DNA of 64,000 nucleotides from contig CM043969.1 of NCBI GenBank assembly GCA_014529385.2, positions 9,835,001 to 9,899,000 of the forward strand. Reading direction: 5' to 3'. Below are positions 35,917 through 47,186 of the stretch, in pieces (the first letter of the stretch is position 1; every line of letters begins with the position of its first letter). This DNA is from Adiantum capillus-veneris. Its lineage: Eukaryota > Streptophyta > Polypodiopsida > Polypodiales > Pteridaceae. The position numbers and the translations under genes are program-made. Under the pieces are notes generated by a model. That model had not been told where the DNA came from and searched no databases. It was given only the letters and a program-made list of their open reading frames with translations.

Positions 35917-36640
35917 CCCTTGGGTGTCTATCCGCCTGTAAACAGGTTTGGGTAGGGAGCATACTTGCGGAGGGTATAGGTGGTGCAAGTGCTTGGGGCT
36001 CCTTTCTATGGTTGGAATGGAGTGCTCCTTATCACTACACCTACGTATTGTTTGTTACGTATAATTACCTCCCTTGTGTGTCTATCCGCCTCAAAACAAG
36101 TTTGGGTAGGGAGCATCCTTGTGGAGTAGGTGGTGCAAGTGCTTGGGACTCATTTCTATGGTTGGAATGTAGTGATCCTTATCACTACACCTACGTATTG
36201 TTTGTTACGTATAGTTACCTCCCTTGGGTGTCTATCCGCCTAGAAACAAGTTTGGGTAGGGAGCATCCTTGTGGAGGGTATAAGTGGTGCAAGTGCTTGG
36301 GGCTCATTTCTATGGTTGGAATGGAGTGCTCCATATCATCACTACACCTACGTATTGTTTGTTATGTATAGTTACCTCCCTTGGGTGTCTATCTGCCTGG
36401 AAATAGGTTTGGGTAGGGAGCATCCTTGAGGAGGATATAGGTGGTGCAAGTGCTTGGGGCTCATTTCTATGGTTGGAATGGAGCACTCCTTATCACTACA
36501 CCTACGTAGTTTTTGTTACATATAGTTAAATCCCTTGGGTGTCTATCTGCCTGGAAACAGGTTTGGGTAGGGATCATCCTTGCGGAGGGTATAGGTGGTT
36601 GCAAGTGCTTGGGGATCATTTTTCGCTTTATGTTTATATG
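35917..36640. repeat. ~154-bp tandem repeat, nearly five copies
   Basis: CCCTTGGGTGTCTATC starts at 35917, 36071, 36221, 36378 and 36532. Each unit holds GTTTGGGTAGGGAGCATCCTTG, GGTGCAAGTGCTTGGGG and TCACTACACCTACGTA. Units are 150-157 bp, not a constant multiple of three. The open frame 36012-36371 is a by-product. Lies directly before the hAT element. Confidence 0.9.
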
Positions 36641-36718
36641 TATATTATTTTACTTTGTTGTACAATTGCTCAATTAAATTCTATTTTTCAAAAAATTATT
36701 ATTTTTATGATTGTATGA

Positions 36719-37214
36719 ATGTATAGGTGGCTTGTGAACTTGTCATGGATGCCAATGCTTGCTCTCAGAACATCAATACAGCTACTTCTAGTTGCTCATC
36801 GACTGGTGGTGGTATCAAACAATGGAGCTTCCAATAAAGGGAAGTGCAAGGCCATCGGTGATAAGGTGCCAGGGCCTGAGAGGCAATTTGATGACAATGT
36901 AAGATCATTTTCAGATTGGCGTTGCAAATTATGTGGCAAAGAAAAATCAGGAGGTGCACCTCGTCTTATGGAACACTTCCTTGGATTAGGGAATGGAACA
37001 AATAATAGGTCTACGGGAGGCAGATATAATGGAGTAGGTCATCAGAGTGCCACAAAATTCTTGAGAGAGTTGTTACGAGGTGTAGCCAATGCAAGGAAAC
37101 CTATAATACCGACTCCAAGCCGTCATGCTTCAGAGCACCAAGGCAGTGTTGCCTCAACAGAAGGGGGACAAAATAGTGGTGCACCCTCCATGCCGACCAA
37201 CACACAAACACACA

Positions 37215-37290
<76 letters not shown>

Positions 37291-38960
37291 GAGCTAGCAC
37301 TCAAGATGGATCGCCCAAGTTTAGGGTTGAAATGCATAGAACGAGGCAAGTAAGTCTAGAGCAAAGATTTCGATCAATTGCTCTTGAAGAGGCACAATAT
37401 TCTCTTGCACAAGCTATCTATTTTACAGGTGGTTCTATGTTGATGGTCACACGAGAGTCATGGAAGCATGCATGGAAGAAGATTGGTGAGCATGGGGATG
37501 GCTTCTCCCCTCCATCATATCATCAAATGCGGACAACCGTCTTGGATAAATGCTTTAGAAACACCCAAAAGAAGTTGATCGATTGATCTTGAAATCAGTT
37601 GATCAAACAGGATGCAGTATAGTCACTGATGGATGGTCAAATGTCCAAAGCAGGCCACTGATCAATGTTATGATATTCAGTCCTCGAAGGGAGTGCTTCA
37701 TTAAATTGGTTGATAGCTCAGGTGAGATAAGGTCAGGGAGTTCTATAGCCGATATAATCACAGAAACAATTCATAAAGTTGGTGTCCAAAATGTAGTACA
37801 AGTGATAATGGACAATGCCAAAAATTGTAGAGCAGTAGGTCGTCTCTTGGAAGAGCGCTTTCCTAGCTTGTACACATTTGGTTGCAATGCACATAGCTTG
37901 AATCTTGTGTTGCAGGATTGGTATAAGAAACAGGACACTGATTGGTTCAAAATAATTATAGATATGCAAGGAAGGTGGTGAAGTTTATTTTGAAGAGACA
38001 ACGTGTTGTGCTGGACATGTATCGGCAACGTATGTCCACAATATTGAAACTTCCATGTGAAAACAGATTTTACACTAACTTCTACACTATGGAGAGTCTT
38101 TTGCAAAATAAAAATGTTGTTTTGGAGACATTTGTTTGTGCAGGCTTCTATGAGCGGGAAGTAGAGCAACCAGTACAAGTAAAAACAAAGGTTTGATCTG
38201 TGACAATTCTTATTGACGATAGAAACTTTTGGTCTAATGTTGGGGACACATACTTGGTGATGAGGCCTGTGATGATATCTTTGCGTCAATTTGATCTTAA
38301 GTTACCCAATATAGGAACGGTGTACATGGGTTGGTATAATGTTCAAGAGAGCTTGAACTCTCCTTCAAAGCCAAAAAATTGGTTGATCAAGCCTTGGAGA
38401 GCACCTTTTAATAAGGCTAAAAGAAATATCTTAAATAAGTATGTACATGCTGAATGGGGTTAGTGCACATAGCCCACTACATAGTGTTGCTTTTCTGCTT
38501 GATCTAGAGTGTTGGAACATGGATTGTGATGATTTAGATGAGGAGGTGATTAAAGAATTTTATGATGCGGTAATTTCTACAGCAATCTAGATGATCAAGC
38601 CCAAGCAGTTACCAGCGTGACAAAGTACAGGGTAAAGGATGGGCTTTTCAATTTGGAGTTTGTGCAAAACCTTGCATAAAAAAAACCAGCATGGAGATGG
38701 TAGCTCATGAATGGTGCTTTGGAACCTACATTGCATCAATTGGATGTTAGGGTTCTTGTACAATATGCTTCCAATCCAAGTTCTGATTGAAAGTGGAGTA
38801 TGTACAGCTATGTACACTCGACTATTTGTAATCGACATCTCAGTCGAGAAATTGGTTTACCTATATTGCAATCAAAGGCTACTTAGCAATATTCAACCTG
38901 AAAGGTATGAAGAAGATAGACCACGGTGGACTCTGTGGATATGAATGAAGATCACCAAGA
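36719..38960 (+). pseudogene. hAT-family transposase pseudogene
   Basis: DNA transposase of the hAT (Ac-like) superfamily. A BED zinc finger 'WRCKLCGKEKSGGAPRLMEH' lies at about 36918-36977. A (CA)n expansion follows at 37201-37287. The DUF659 region spans 37425-37980: 'ESWKHAWKKIGEHG', 'GCSIVTDGWSNVQSRP' (about 37612-37660), 'QVIMDNAKN' and 'FGCNAHSLNLVL'. Then comes 'KLPCENRFYTNFYTMESLL', and the C-terminal dimerisation region near 38705-38810 ('TLHQLDVRVLVQYAS'). Frameshifts near 37300, 37580, 37975 and 38198 and several stops disable it. No terminal inverted repeats or 8-bp duplication could be fixed. A second, smaller copy lies on the minus strand at 32.7-33.0 kb. Confidence 0.85.
37201..37287. 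repeat. (CA)n microsatellite inside hAT
   Basis: About 87 bases of CA, with two interruptions at the left. It coincides with the frame change between the BED part and the rest of the transposase. Confidence 0.95.
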
Positions 38961-39504
38961 GCAAGGGAAGATGTGACAATCAAAGAACTAGAATTCTGTG
39001 AGCTTGGTGGATTTTCTTTGCTTGAATTGAATGCGAACCTTGAGGTGGATGATTTACCCCATACTCGGCAACGAAGGGCATTGTGGAGCAACGATGTAAA
39101 CACATATAATATTGTAGGTTAACACTTCATTGAGGTGCAAAACAATTGAATGTAATGCCAACCCTTTTTTTGTGGCTTGTGGCCCGTGGACCAAGTGACA
39201 TACCACAACTTTTATTTTATTGCCATTTAAGACGGTAGTCTGAGCATTGTCACTGTCAAAATTAAAAAGTATCATAAATTTTGTTTGCAATTCCAATGGA
39301 AAACTTTACACACTCTGAATTTATGACATTACTTTATGCACCAAGGAAGACTATGAAACCTTCATGGATCAATTTACCAACATTCAAGAAGTCACCGTAA
39401 GTTTTACAAGGATCCAATGTTCAATGCAAGGGAGATATATACAAGGGTCATAAGAGCCCGCATAAGAGTCACTAAAGTCCACTCCAGGCTAAGATGTTTA
39501 CAAT
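38961..39504. other. No gene seen
   Basis: Between the hAT pseudogene and the RING pseudogene. AT-rich, no open frame with recognisable motifs. May contain the right end of the hAT element. Confidence 0.5.
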
Positions 39505-40098
39505 TTACAATGATAAATTCAAACTATCCAAAATAGAGTCTCTCCCCCTTGCAATTGCTTCCAATAAGCATTGATAGTCTTTCTCCATTTTGAATATGGA
39601 ATACATAAGCTCGTCAATTGGAGCCTTGCAAATGTGGCATTCTTTTTTATTTACCATGTTTTGCATGAGACATGGAAAATGATACATGTGGCCACAAGCT
39701 ATTCTGTAGTCTCCACTCCAACTATGGAAAAAGTGTCCGCAAACTAGGCAGGGGCCAACTCAATCCTCAGTGTGACCTGGAGGTGGACGCAATGTGTTAG
39801 GATGCTTCATCATTTTCATGATCGATTGCTGTTGAACTCATTCCTCCATTTCACGGAGCTCACGCCTGAGCATCTTGATATATCTCTGTAACTCTTTGTT
39901 ATTGCTTGACTCCCCTTCCCTCGTCGTCTATGTGGATGTACGAAGTTGTGTTTGCAATTCTTGCACAGCGTCATGTGTTTGCATAGTGGAGCCAGCCAAT
40001 GCATATCTAAGCTCCTCTCGTGATATTGTGACTATCTCACTTTGGATATCCACTATAGTATTATTGGGGGCTCTACTGCTGAAGTCCACTGGCTCATT
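39505..40098 (-). pseudogene. Coiled-coil plus RING-H2 zinc finger protein, broken
   Basis: On the minus strand one frame runs from about 40098 to a TAA at 39505-39507 with three in-frame stops (TAG, TGA, TGA). The first part is helical and charged ('VDIQSEIVTISREELRYAL', 'ELQRYIKMLRRELREMEE'). The second is a zinc finger spaced C-X2-C-X14-C-X-H-X2-H-X2-C-X10-C-X2-C (first Cys codon 39748-39750, last pair near 39628-39639; 'ACGHMYHFPC' and 'CHIC' can be read). This is exactly the RING-H2 pattern of E3 ubiquitin ligases. A short Glu/Lys-rich tail follows. No transposon feature is seen, so it is probably a decayed host gene or captured gene piece. A start codon upstream was not determined. Confidence 0.6.
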
Positions 40099-40237
40099 TC
40101 AAACAAATTGGACATATAGCATCTTTGCAAACCACAAGGGATAGTTCGTGTGGTTTAGTGTACTCCCTGTGTAGGCAGGTATATAGCTTCGGCATGCGTG
40201 CGCATGGATGTCACAACACACTTATCCAGCTTCCATT

Positions 40238-40373
40238 TGTTGGAATTAGGGTTGCAGAGAAACACACACAGCTTAGAGAAGACGAAGGAAGCTCAAGGCA
40301 CACAAGAGAGTGTGTTACTTAGTGTGTAATGGAAATATAGATAGCCCTAGAGTGATGGGCGTATATACAATGC
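40238..40373 (-). repeat. Copia-2 3' LTR, truncated
   Basis: 136 of about 227 bp. Matches 44942-45077 and stops at ACAATGC (40367-40373), where coding sequence begins. The promoter-side part is missing. Confidence 0.9.
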
Positions 40374-40375
40374 TG

Positions 40376-41880
40376 TCACTTGAGGATTGAAAACCTATCT
40401 GCAAGGTTGTCTTGTGTTGGCACATAAGCCAAGCTGATCTCTCCTGCTGAGAGCCTCTCTCTGACATAATGGTAATGCACCTCAATGTGCTTTGTGCGAG
40501 CATGAAAAACTGGGTTCCTCGCAACTGCCAATGCACTGTGACTGTCAGTGTAGATAGTGTTGGCAGTGTCCTGTCCAACACCCAAATCAGCCATAAGGCA
40601 TCTGAGCCATACACACTCAACCGTAGCTGTGAAGACTGCCCTGTACTTAGCCTCACAACTCGAAGTGGCCATAGTAGGTTTCTTCTTGCTCAACCATGAT
40701 ATACATGAACTGCCAAGCATGAAAAAAAAACCACTTGTGGACACTCGCGTGTCAAAACAACCAGCCCAATCTGAGTCCGAAAAAGCATGTAAGTCTGGTG
40801 GCAATGATCCCCCCTTGGGATAAAACAAGCCAAGATGTAAAGTGCCACTAAGGTAGCGGAAAATCCACTTGACATCCTGCCAATGCTTAGACCCTGGGCT
40901 ATGCATAAATCTGCTGACATGCGAGACTGAAAACTGAATATCCAGCCTCATGTTGCATACATAAAAGAGGTAGCCAACAACAATTTGGTAAAGAGTGACA
41001 TCAGCAGGATCACCAGCATCATGTAGACTCAACTTCAAACCTGTTCTCATGGGAGTGGCAATAGGTTTGCAATCCTCAAGTCCAAACTTACATAGCAATG
41101 TGTAACTTTTTTGACACAAGGCAATACCACCATCACACTGCTTAAATTGTATACCCAAGTAATGATGCAATAGCCCCAAATCTTTCATCTTGAAAGTAGC
41201 ATTCAAATCAGCCTTAAATTTAGCAATATGTCTCTCATTTGGTCCAGTGATCAACAAATCATCAACATAAAGAACCACAATGAGAAGTACATCACCCTCA
41301 CGCTTTACATACAACGTGCTTTCTGTTGGACTGTTACGAAAGCCTCGTTTAACCAAATGAGTGTCAGCTTTCTCATACCAAGCACGAGGAGATTGCTTCA
41401 ACCCATACAAAGCCTTCTTACATCTGCACACTTTGTCCTCTTGTCCTTTTATGACAAAACGGCGAGGCCGCGTTACATAAACTTCCTCAAATATGTCACC
41501 ATTCAAGAAAGTAATAACAATGTCTGATTGATGTACATCCGAACCAAAATGAGCTGCCAAGGCACATAGAAAACGTACAGTAGTCATACAACAAGTGGGA
41601 GCAAAAGTCTCCTCCTAATCTATACCTTTTTGCTGTGCATGACCTTTTGCAACAAGTCGAGCCTTATGGCGATCGATCTCACCATCCGGCTTGCGTTTCA
41701 ACTTGTAAACCCACTTCGTACCAATGTCCTTTTTGCCAGGAGGCAAATCACATAAAGTCCATGTGCATTTTCTATAAGTGCATCATATTCTGATTGCATG
41801 GCAGCCATCCAATTTTCTGAATTCGGTGCTTCATCAAAAGACAGAGGCTCCTCAACATCATGTAAGCTAGACACAGCCAA
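40376..41880 (-). pseudogene. Copia-2 RT / RNase H, 3'-truncated
   Basis: 41880-41698 is the RT start ('ENWMAAMQSEYDALIENA'). After stops near 41620, 41587-40376 continues with 'QSDIVITFLNGDIFEEV', 'YVDDLLITGPN' (catalytic), and RNase H 'AFSDSDWAGC' and 'TDSHSALAVARN'. It ends abnormally after 'YVPTQDNLADRF', about 25 residues before the copia-1 end, where the sequence jumps into the LTR. Confidence 0.9.
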
Positions 41881-41892
41881 AGCATAACAATC

Positions 41893-43728
41893 TCATGCAT
41901 AAGATGCATGGTGAGAGCCGGAATGAGTACGACTAGACAAAGGTGCATCCAATTTACTGTCACGGAAAGTGTGCACCAGCCATTTTGGCATACCTCTAGC
42001 CTGCTCATTTTCAGCCCTTTCCTCATCAAGTACATCATGTACATCTACATCAGTAATAGGCTGATCTAAAACATTTTCAGAAACCCCCATAGGCTGTACA
42101 TTTGCCTCATTGGAACTTACATTCGTATTTCCACCACTGAAAAGAGGCAACAAAGTGTCATAAATGTCGTGTGAGCTTACATTACTGTCTCTAGTACATG
42201 ATAGCAAGGGCTGAACAGAATCTTCCACAAACACTACATCCCAAGAAACCAGAATATGTTTTGTTTGCGGATGATACAACCTCTAACCTTTGCTTTCAGC
42301 ACTATAACCAACAAAAATACCTTTGACAGCCTTATCATCCAATTTTCTGCGCTGCACTTGTGGCACCAAAGCATATGCCAAACAGCCGAAAACATGCATC
42401 TGCTCAATAGAAGGCTTTCTATCATGCCATGGTTCATATGGAGTAAGAGACTGCAAAGATTTCGTAGGACACCTGTTTAGTACATAAGTGGCACACATGA
42501 TGGCCTCAAGACAAAAAGAATGCAGTGAAGCTTGACTTTTGACCATACATCGTGCCATTTCCGTAAGTGACCTGTTTTTCCTCTCAGCAACACCATTTTG
42601 CTGAGGTGTATAAGGCACTGTACATTGGTGTTTTATCCCACCACTAGCTAGAAATGCATTAAATTCATGAGACATATACTCCCCTCATCGATCGGAACGG
42701 AAGGTTCCCATAGTACATTTTGAGACATTTTCAGCCATAGCCAGAAATTGTTTGAAGCACATAAAAACTTCGGACTTTGCTTTAAGCAGAAATACCCATG
42801 CATGCCTGGAGTAATCATCAATGAAAGTCACAAAGTAGAGGTAATTTCCCAAGGATGGAGTTTGCATGGGCCCACAAACATCACTATGCACAAGCTGCAA
42901 CCTGCATGTGGCCCGGACCGAACCATCCCTTGGAAACTTAGAACGCTGCATCTTACCCAAAATACAGCCTTCACAAACATGTTTGACAGGTGCTTCAAGA
43001 GGTGGCAAAGAAGCAACCATATCAGATTTCTGCAAACGCAGCGAACTGGAAAAATTCAGATGACCAAACGTGCATGCCAAAGTTTTGCATCCGAAATAGC
43101 CCTTGAATCTGCAACAGCATTTGCAAAATTCTGTCCACACCTGTGATACAAAGTGAGCTTATACAGCCCATGGCACAAAAGGCCAGATGCAACAATTTCA
43201 TCACCAAAATTGAGATCATGAACTGTACATCTGTCATCCACAAATTTGACTACAAGTTCAAGTCTAGCAAGTGCGAGACAATTTCAAGTCTAGCAAGTGC
43301 GGATGCAGAAAAGAGATTCTTCTTGATCCCAGGTACATAAAGTGCATCAACAAGTGTGAAGGAACTGTCGTTTGCAGCAGTAAGCAAAATCTTTCCAACT
43401 TCCTGAACCGGATAAGAGACGTTGTTGGCACAAGTGACAGAATTCCCATGAAAGACAGACTCGAGAGAGGTAAACAATTCACGATGTGAGGTAATATGCT
43501 TTGTAGCACCACTATCAAAATACAACACATGTGAATGTGCAGCACAACTGACAAGCATGCATCATGGACAACAGGATTGTAAGTGCACTCTACGCTAAAA
43601 GCCCATTCTGCATCAACATCAGCATCACAGTCTCCTTCCACAGAAGACTCAACAATGGCTGCATTTGTAGTGAAACCAGCATTTGTAGTGGAACCACCCT
43701 CTTTCTTCTTGACCTCTTTGGACTTCAA
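41893..43728 (-). pseudogene. Copia-2 protease and integrase pseudogene
   Basis: Protease 'LYFDSGATKHIT' near 43530. A small local duplication (AGTCTAGCAAGTGCG, about 43259-43300) breaks the frame after it. Pre-integrase and integrase: 'CEGCILGKMQRSKFP' (~43000-42960), 'HSDVCGPMQT' (~42880), 'FRSDR' then a stop (~42685), and 'NGVAERKNRSL' (~42590), so the DDE residues are visible over two frames. 42279-41893 is the linker before RT. It retains the ~33 bases lost in copia-1 ('VKGIFVGYSAE'). Confidence 0.85.
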
Positions 43729-44619
43729 CTTAGGACACGACTTGATCGAGTGATCATTAGCTTTACAATAATGGCAACGTATCTTCTTTTTGCCTTGTCA
43801 CCATAATTTCCAAACAAATTGCTGCCAGCAGAAGCATTAGGAACAAAATTTTTGCCACTCGTAGCAGAACCATAAGAAGTGGTTGCATTACTGTTACCAC
43901 CCTTTCTTTGAGAAGTAATAAAAGCCTGTTCAACTGCACGCTGCCTAGTCCTGTTTTTTCTGGAAAGTGACTCTTGCAACAACAATGTGTATAATGTATC
44001 AAACTTGACAACTTCTAGATTTCCTTGTGTCATAAGTCTCCAAGTACTAGCAAAAGTCTGGAAAGAATCTGGTAAGGCATCAAGAACAGTCTTACCATCT
44101 GGTAAGAATCTGCACTAGGGAACTATCTGAAATGACTTCACCTATAGAAATGAGTTGCTCATTGATATCCTTGATACTAGCAAGGAAAGTGTCCATATCA
44201 TCTTCCTCATGCATAATCTTTGACTCCAGCTCTTTACGCAACAAAGCAAGTTTAGCCTCATTGCGACTTGCATAAAGACCAACCAAAATATCCCAAGCCT
44301 GTTTTGCAGATTTTGCTGAATGGATGTGAAGAACAATGGTGCGCTTCACAGACAACGCAATCAATGCACGAGCCTGCGCATCCTTAACATCCCAACGAGC
44401 TTGTTCTGCCGTAGGCAAAACAACTCTAACATCAGCAATCCTTGCAGCAAGACCTGCAACATCCTCAACATTGCCTACATCTTCAGAACCAGGACGTACA
44501 TCAATGCCCTGCACAATGTTCCAGACACCCTTTGACACAAGAACATAATGCATCATATAAGCCCACATAGGGTAATTGTCCCCATCCAACCTGTCCTCAG
44601 CAGCAAACATCTTGAACAC
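43725..44619 (-). pseudogene. Copia-2 gag pseudogene
   Basis: 44619-44092 gives 'FKMFAAEDRLDGDNYPMWAY' and most of the UBN2-type capsid ('KSAKQAWDILVGLYASRNEA'). A frame change near 44100 leads to 44033-43725, containing the linker before the zinc knuckle. A one-base change near 43800 puts the knuckle Cys/His residues in another frame. The original start codon is lost in the micro-inversion. Confidence 0.85.
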
Positions 44620-44634
44620 ATCTGTGTTGTTCTC

Positions 44635-44692
44635 GCTCCATTTCTCCTATTTTTCGGCAGTTTTCACATCAGGTACATCGTTTACCATGGCT
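44635..44692. other. 58-bp micro-inversion in copia-2 leader
   Basis: This block reads in the same direction as 5158-5215 of copia-1 (GCTCC...CCATGGCT, equal length), although all of copia-2 around it is on the opposite strand. It contains the gag start codon of copia-1, so the original start is turned around. About 62 bases that precede the block in copia-1 (5096-5157) are missing next to it. Confidence 0.85.
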
Positions 44693-44927
44693 GAAGTACA
44701 CTGATAGAAATTCTGCACAAAATGACGAAATAGCCTGTGTAGTACTGCCTGTAGTGGGAATGGGTGCCGAAATGAGCCCAAATAAAAAATCTGAGCAGAC
44801 CAAGCTCTATGAGCTTGCCCAAAGTATTTGTCGACCTGCGAACGCTCACCAAAGCTCACTGAAATCGGAGAAAGTGAGCAGGCGTGTACTGGAGCAGCTG
44901 GCGACTAAGCCTGGGAGGACGCAACGT

Positions 44928-44939
44928 GCTCTGATACCA
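44928..44939 (-). other. Primer binding site, tRNA-Met type
   Basis: GCTCTGATACCA on the + strand, i.e. TGGTATCAGAGC on the minus strand, two bases from the LTR. Confidence 0.9.
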
Positions 44940-44941
44940 AT

Positions 44942-45168
44942 TGTTGGAATTAGGGTTGCAGAGAAACACACACAGCTTAGAGAAGATGAAGGAAGCTCAA
45001 GGCACACAATAGAGAGTGTGTTACTTAGTGTGTAATAGAAAGATAGATAGCCCTAGAGTGATGGGCGTATATACAATGCTCGGGGGAAAAAACCTCCTAA
45101 AGAGGGAAAAAATGCCCCGACGGTCCTAGTGTGTTCACACACATCACTACCACATGTATATGGTAACA
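44942..45168 (-). repeat. Copia-2 5' LTR
   Basis: 227 bp, complement of TGTTACCATATACATG...AATTCCAACA. Complete; like the copia-1 5' LTR it lacks the 12-bp duplication. Confidence 0.9.
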
Positions 45169-45817
45169 CGATCTTCCCTTGCAAATACAAAAGTCATCAA
45201 CAAGTGCCCGCAAGCGATCATATTCTTTTTTAGATTTTTCAAGCTCGTCCATACATGTCATAATCACAATTACAATATCTCAATGTGCGATAGAACTTAA
45301 GTTTGCATCACAAATATGTTTGCAAATCCACTGGTACACCTTGGTTTACGTTATCACAACACACCACACTTTGTATTAATCATTGTGCACCATGACTTTA
45401 TTTGCAAATACAATGTCCAGATTTCAACTAAAACTATAACAACACACCACATGGATCACTTTGCTCCATTATTACAAAAAGACTTTACTTTTGAATACAG
45501 ATTCACAAATTCAACAGAAAATATCACGACACATTGCATTGTGTATTAATTGCTTTGCCCCATGACTACATCATTATAAAATGGAACAATTTAAGTCAAT
45601 GGTCCATGAATATACAAAAGCTCCATTTACATATGTCAGATAATCCGAAAGAGACTACTATTTACAAAGGTGATCAGAGTAAACTAAAATCTAGGCATCA
45701 TCTCACTAAACGGACGCAAACACATCTCCGAATTGAGCTCTAACATATCTAAATGCCCATTCATATTCAACAATGTCTTTCTCTGCCTAGGCCCTTGTTG
45801 ACAGTAGTTTTTCTGCA
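45169..45817. other. No gene; weak ~90-bp repetition
   Basis: AT-rich. ACAACACACC, ACAACACACC and ACGACACATT recur at 45356, 45439 and 45536, each followed by similar wording (TTTGTATTAAT..., CCCCATGACTAC), suggesting an old tandem repeat. Confidence 0.5.
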
Positions 45818-47050
45818 TTATGTTGCCAACATCCCGCAATCAGTTTGCTTTTGCTTTTTCCATGACACATTGTAATGCTCTGAAAAATATTTGCACCAAT
45901 CACATATTTGCTCAATGCAAAAAGAAACTGCATAGGTGCTAGTGGCTTTTGAATATGGACAATCATCTTTTAAGTTGCAAAGCTCGGGGGCCCTCCAGGG
46001 ACGTAGGGCATGCACTCTGACGCCCACATGTGGCACGCCTTCCTTAGTGAAGTAAGTCGTGATGTTCCATGGGTGCAAGTCACAGTGGATAATTCCTTTG
46101 CTGTGTGCATGTGCCATGGTCTTCACCAGAGCATCCATAAAACAAGGTGCCCAATTGAGCATATGCTTGTACATCTCTAACTCTTGCTCTGTGGAAGGGC
46201 ATCTAGGATCTTTTTTTTGAGCCACCAGTACGTTAGAGAATTTTCCTTTTGGTGGTGGAACACATGTTGACACACTCTAACATGTCACCTAGATCCATTC
46301 CATTGAAGCAAGGAAAAACAAGGGACCATGGATCTTGGTGTGTTTGTGCAATGCATCTAACAATGCCCATGTGGAACAATTGCATGCTCGCCTCTAGAGT
46401 GAAAGATTGACGGCTCTCTGCTGCATCTCCTTTGAAGTCTTTGACCACATACTGCACCTCTGGCGGCAACCAAGTGACTCCATCTATTGTGCGCTCTGAC
46501 ACAACTCCATAGCATATTTTCCCAAGCTTTCGACCACATTTGATAGCTTCAGGTGTGAGGTAAAAACAAATGGCACACTGAGACATAAAGCGTGTGTGTA
46601 GCAAATGATCCATCCTAGCTTCTGTATCTAATCTTGCACCTACTGTATCTTGAGAGGAGACTGTTGTATAAAAGATGGTTCTAGCTTTGTGGATATGGAC
46701 ATCTTGAGCATGAATATTGTGCACTCTTTTTTTATTTTGACCTCTACATGCCATATATTAGTCCAATGCTGTAGCTTGGCTAGATCTGCATCCGCTGCTG
46801 CATCAACACCCAAATCTCTTAAGCATTGTGCCATATTGCCCACAATACTATCTATTAGCCTACGGATAGTCTTTGCTTCTACAACTGAGAAGTGTGATTG
46901 AACTGCTTCAATTATCATATCAAAGAAATGATCTCTGCGTGTCTCACTCTCCAATAAAAAGGTCATCTCCTCCATGGTCTAGGCACATATGCACGTGACC
47001 AACAGAGATATGATCTTGGTTTTTAACTCCTTCATTTCCACAGGATCCAT
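45818..47050 (-). pseudogene. Protein-kinase-like pseudogene
   Basis: Minus strand, likely start ATG at 47048-47050, end TAA/TAG at 45818. A helical N-terminal part ('HFFDMIIEAVQSHFSVVEAK', 46975-46640) has a TAG at codon 24. A frame change near 46700 leads to the kinase N lobe (46754-46233): glycine loop 'GRKLGKICYGVV', 'VQYVVKDFKG' with the ATP-binding Lys, and 'FTLEASMQLFH' with the helix-C Glu. After another frame change near 46270 comes the C lobe (46273-45818): 'IIHCDLHPWNI' (the HRDLKPxN loop with H-C-D) and 'WRAPEL' (APE). The DFG segment between them is absent; only about 17 residues separate the loop and APE. It resembles a host kinase family rather than a transposon protein, but the subfamily was not recognised. 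Cannot encode an active kinase. Confidence 0.75.
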
Positions 47051-47186
47051 GTTTGCTACAATCAACACATATTTTATGATTTTTAAAGACAACATAACTT
47101 TAAATTTTATAACAAATATATGCATCGCATTGAGATTAACGACAACAATAGTTTAAAGAGTAGGCAATCATTCAATGAGAGTGCTG

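Larger units (their letters stand above)
40238..45168 (-). mobile_element. Copia-2: Ty1/copia LTR retrotransposon
   Basis: Same family as copia-1, on the opposite strand, without the chromovirus insert. The 5' LTR is at 44942-45168, primer site at 44928-44939, then gag, protease, integrase, RT and RNase H in decreasing coordinates. The 3' LTR (40238-40373) lacks its first ~92 bases, and with them the end of RNase H and the purine tract. No target-site duplication (CCATT and CGATC at the ends). Frameshifts and stops throughout. Confidence 0.92.

Noticed and set aside
36012..36371. 119-codon frame with repeated 'YLPxVSIRLxTSLGREHPCG'
   Set aside because: By-product of the 154-bp tandem repeat; unit lengths vary and the frame is not kept across the array.
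37200..37290. CRISPR-like or protein-repeat interpretation of CA/GA/86-bp arrays
   Set aside because: These are simple microsatellites or contiguous tandem repeats without unique spacers, in a plant nuclear context.
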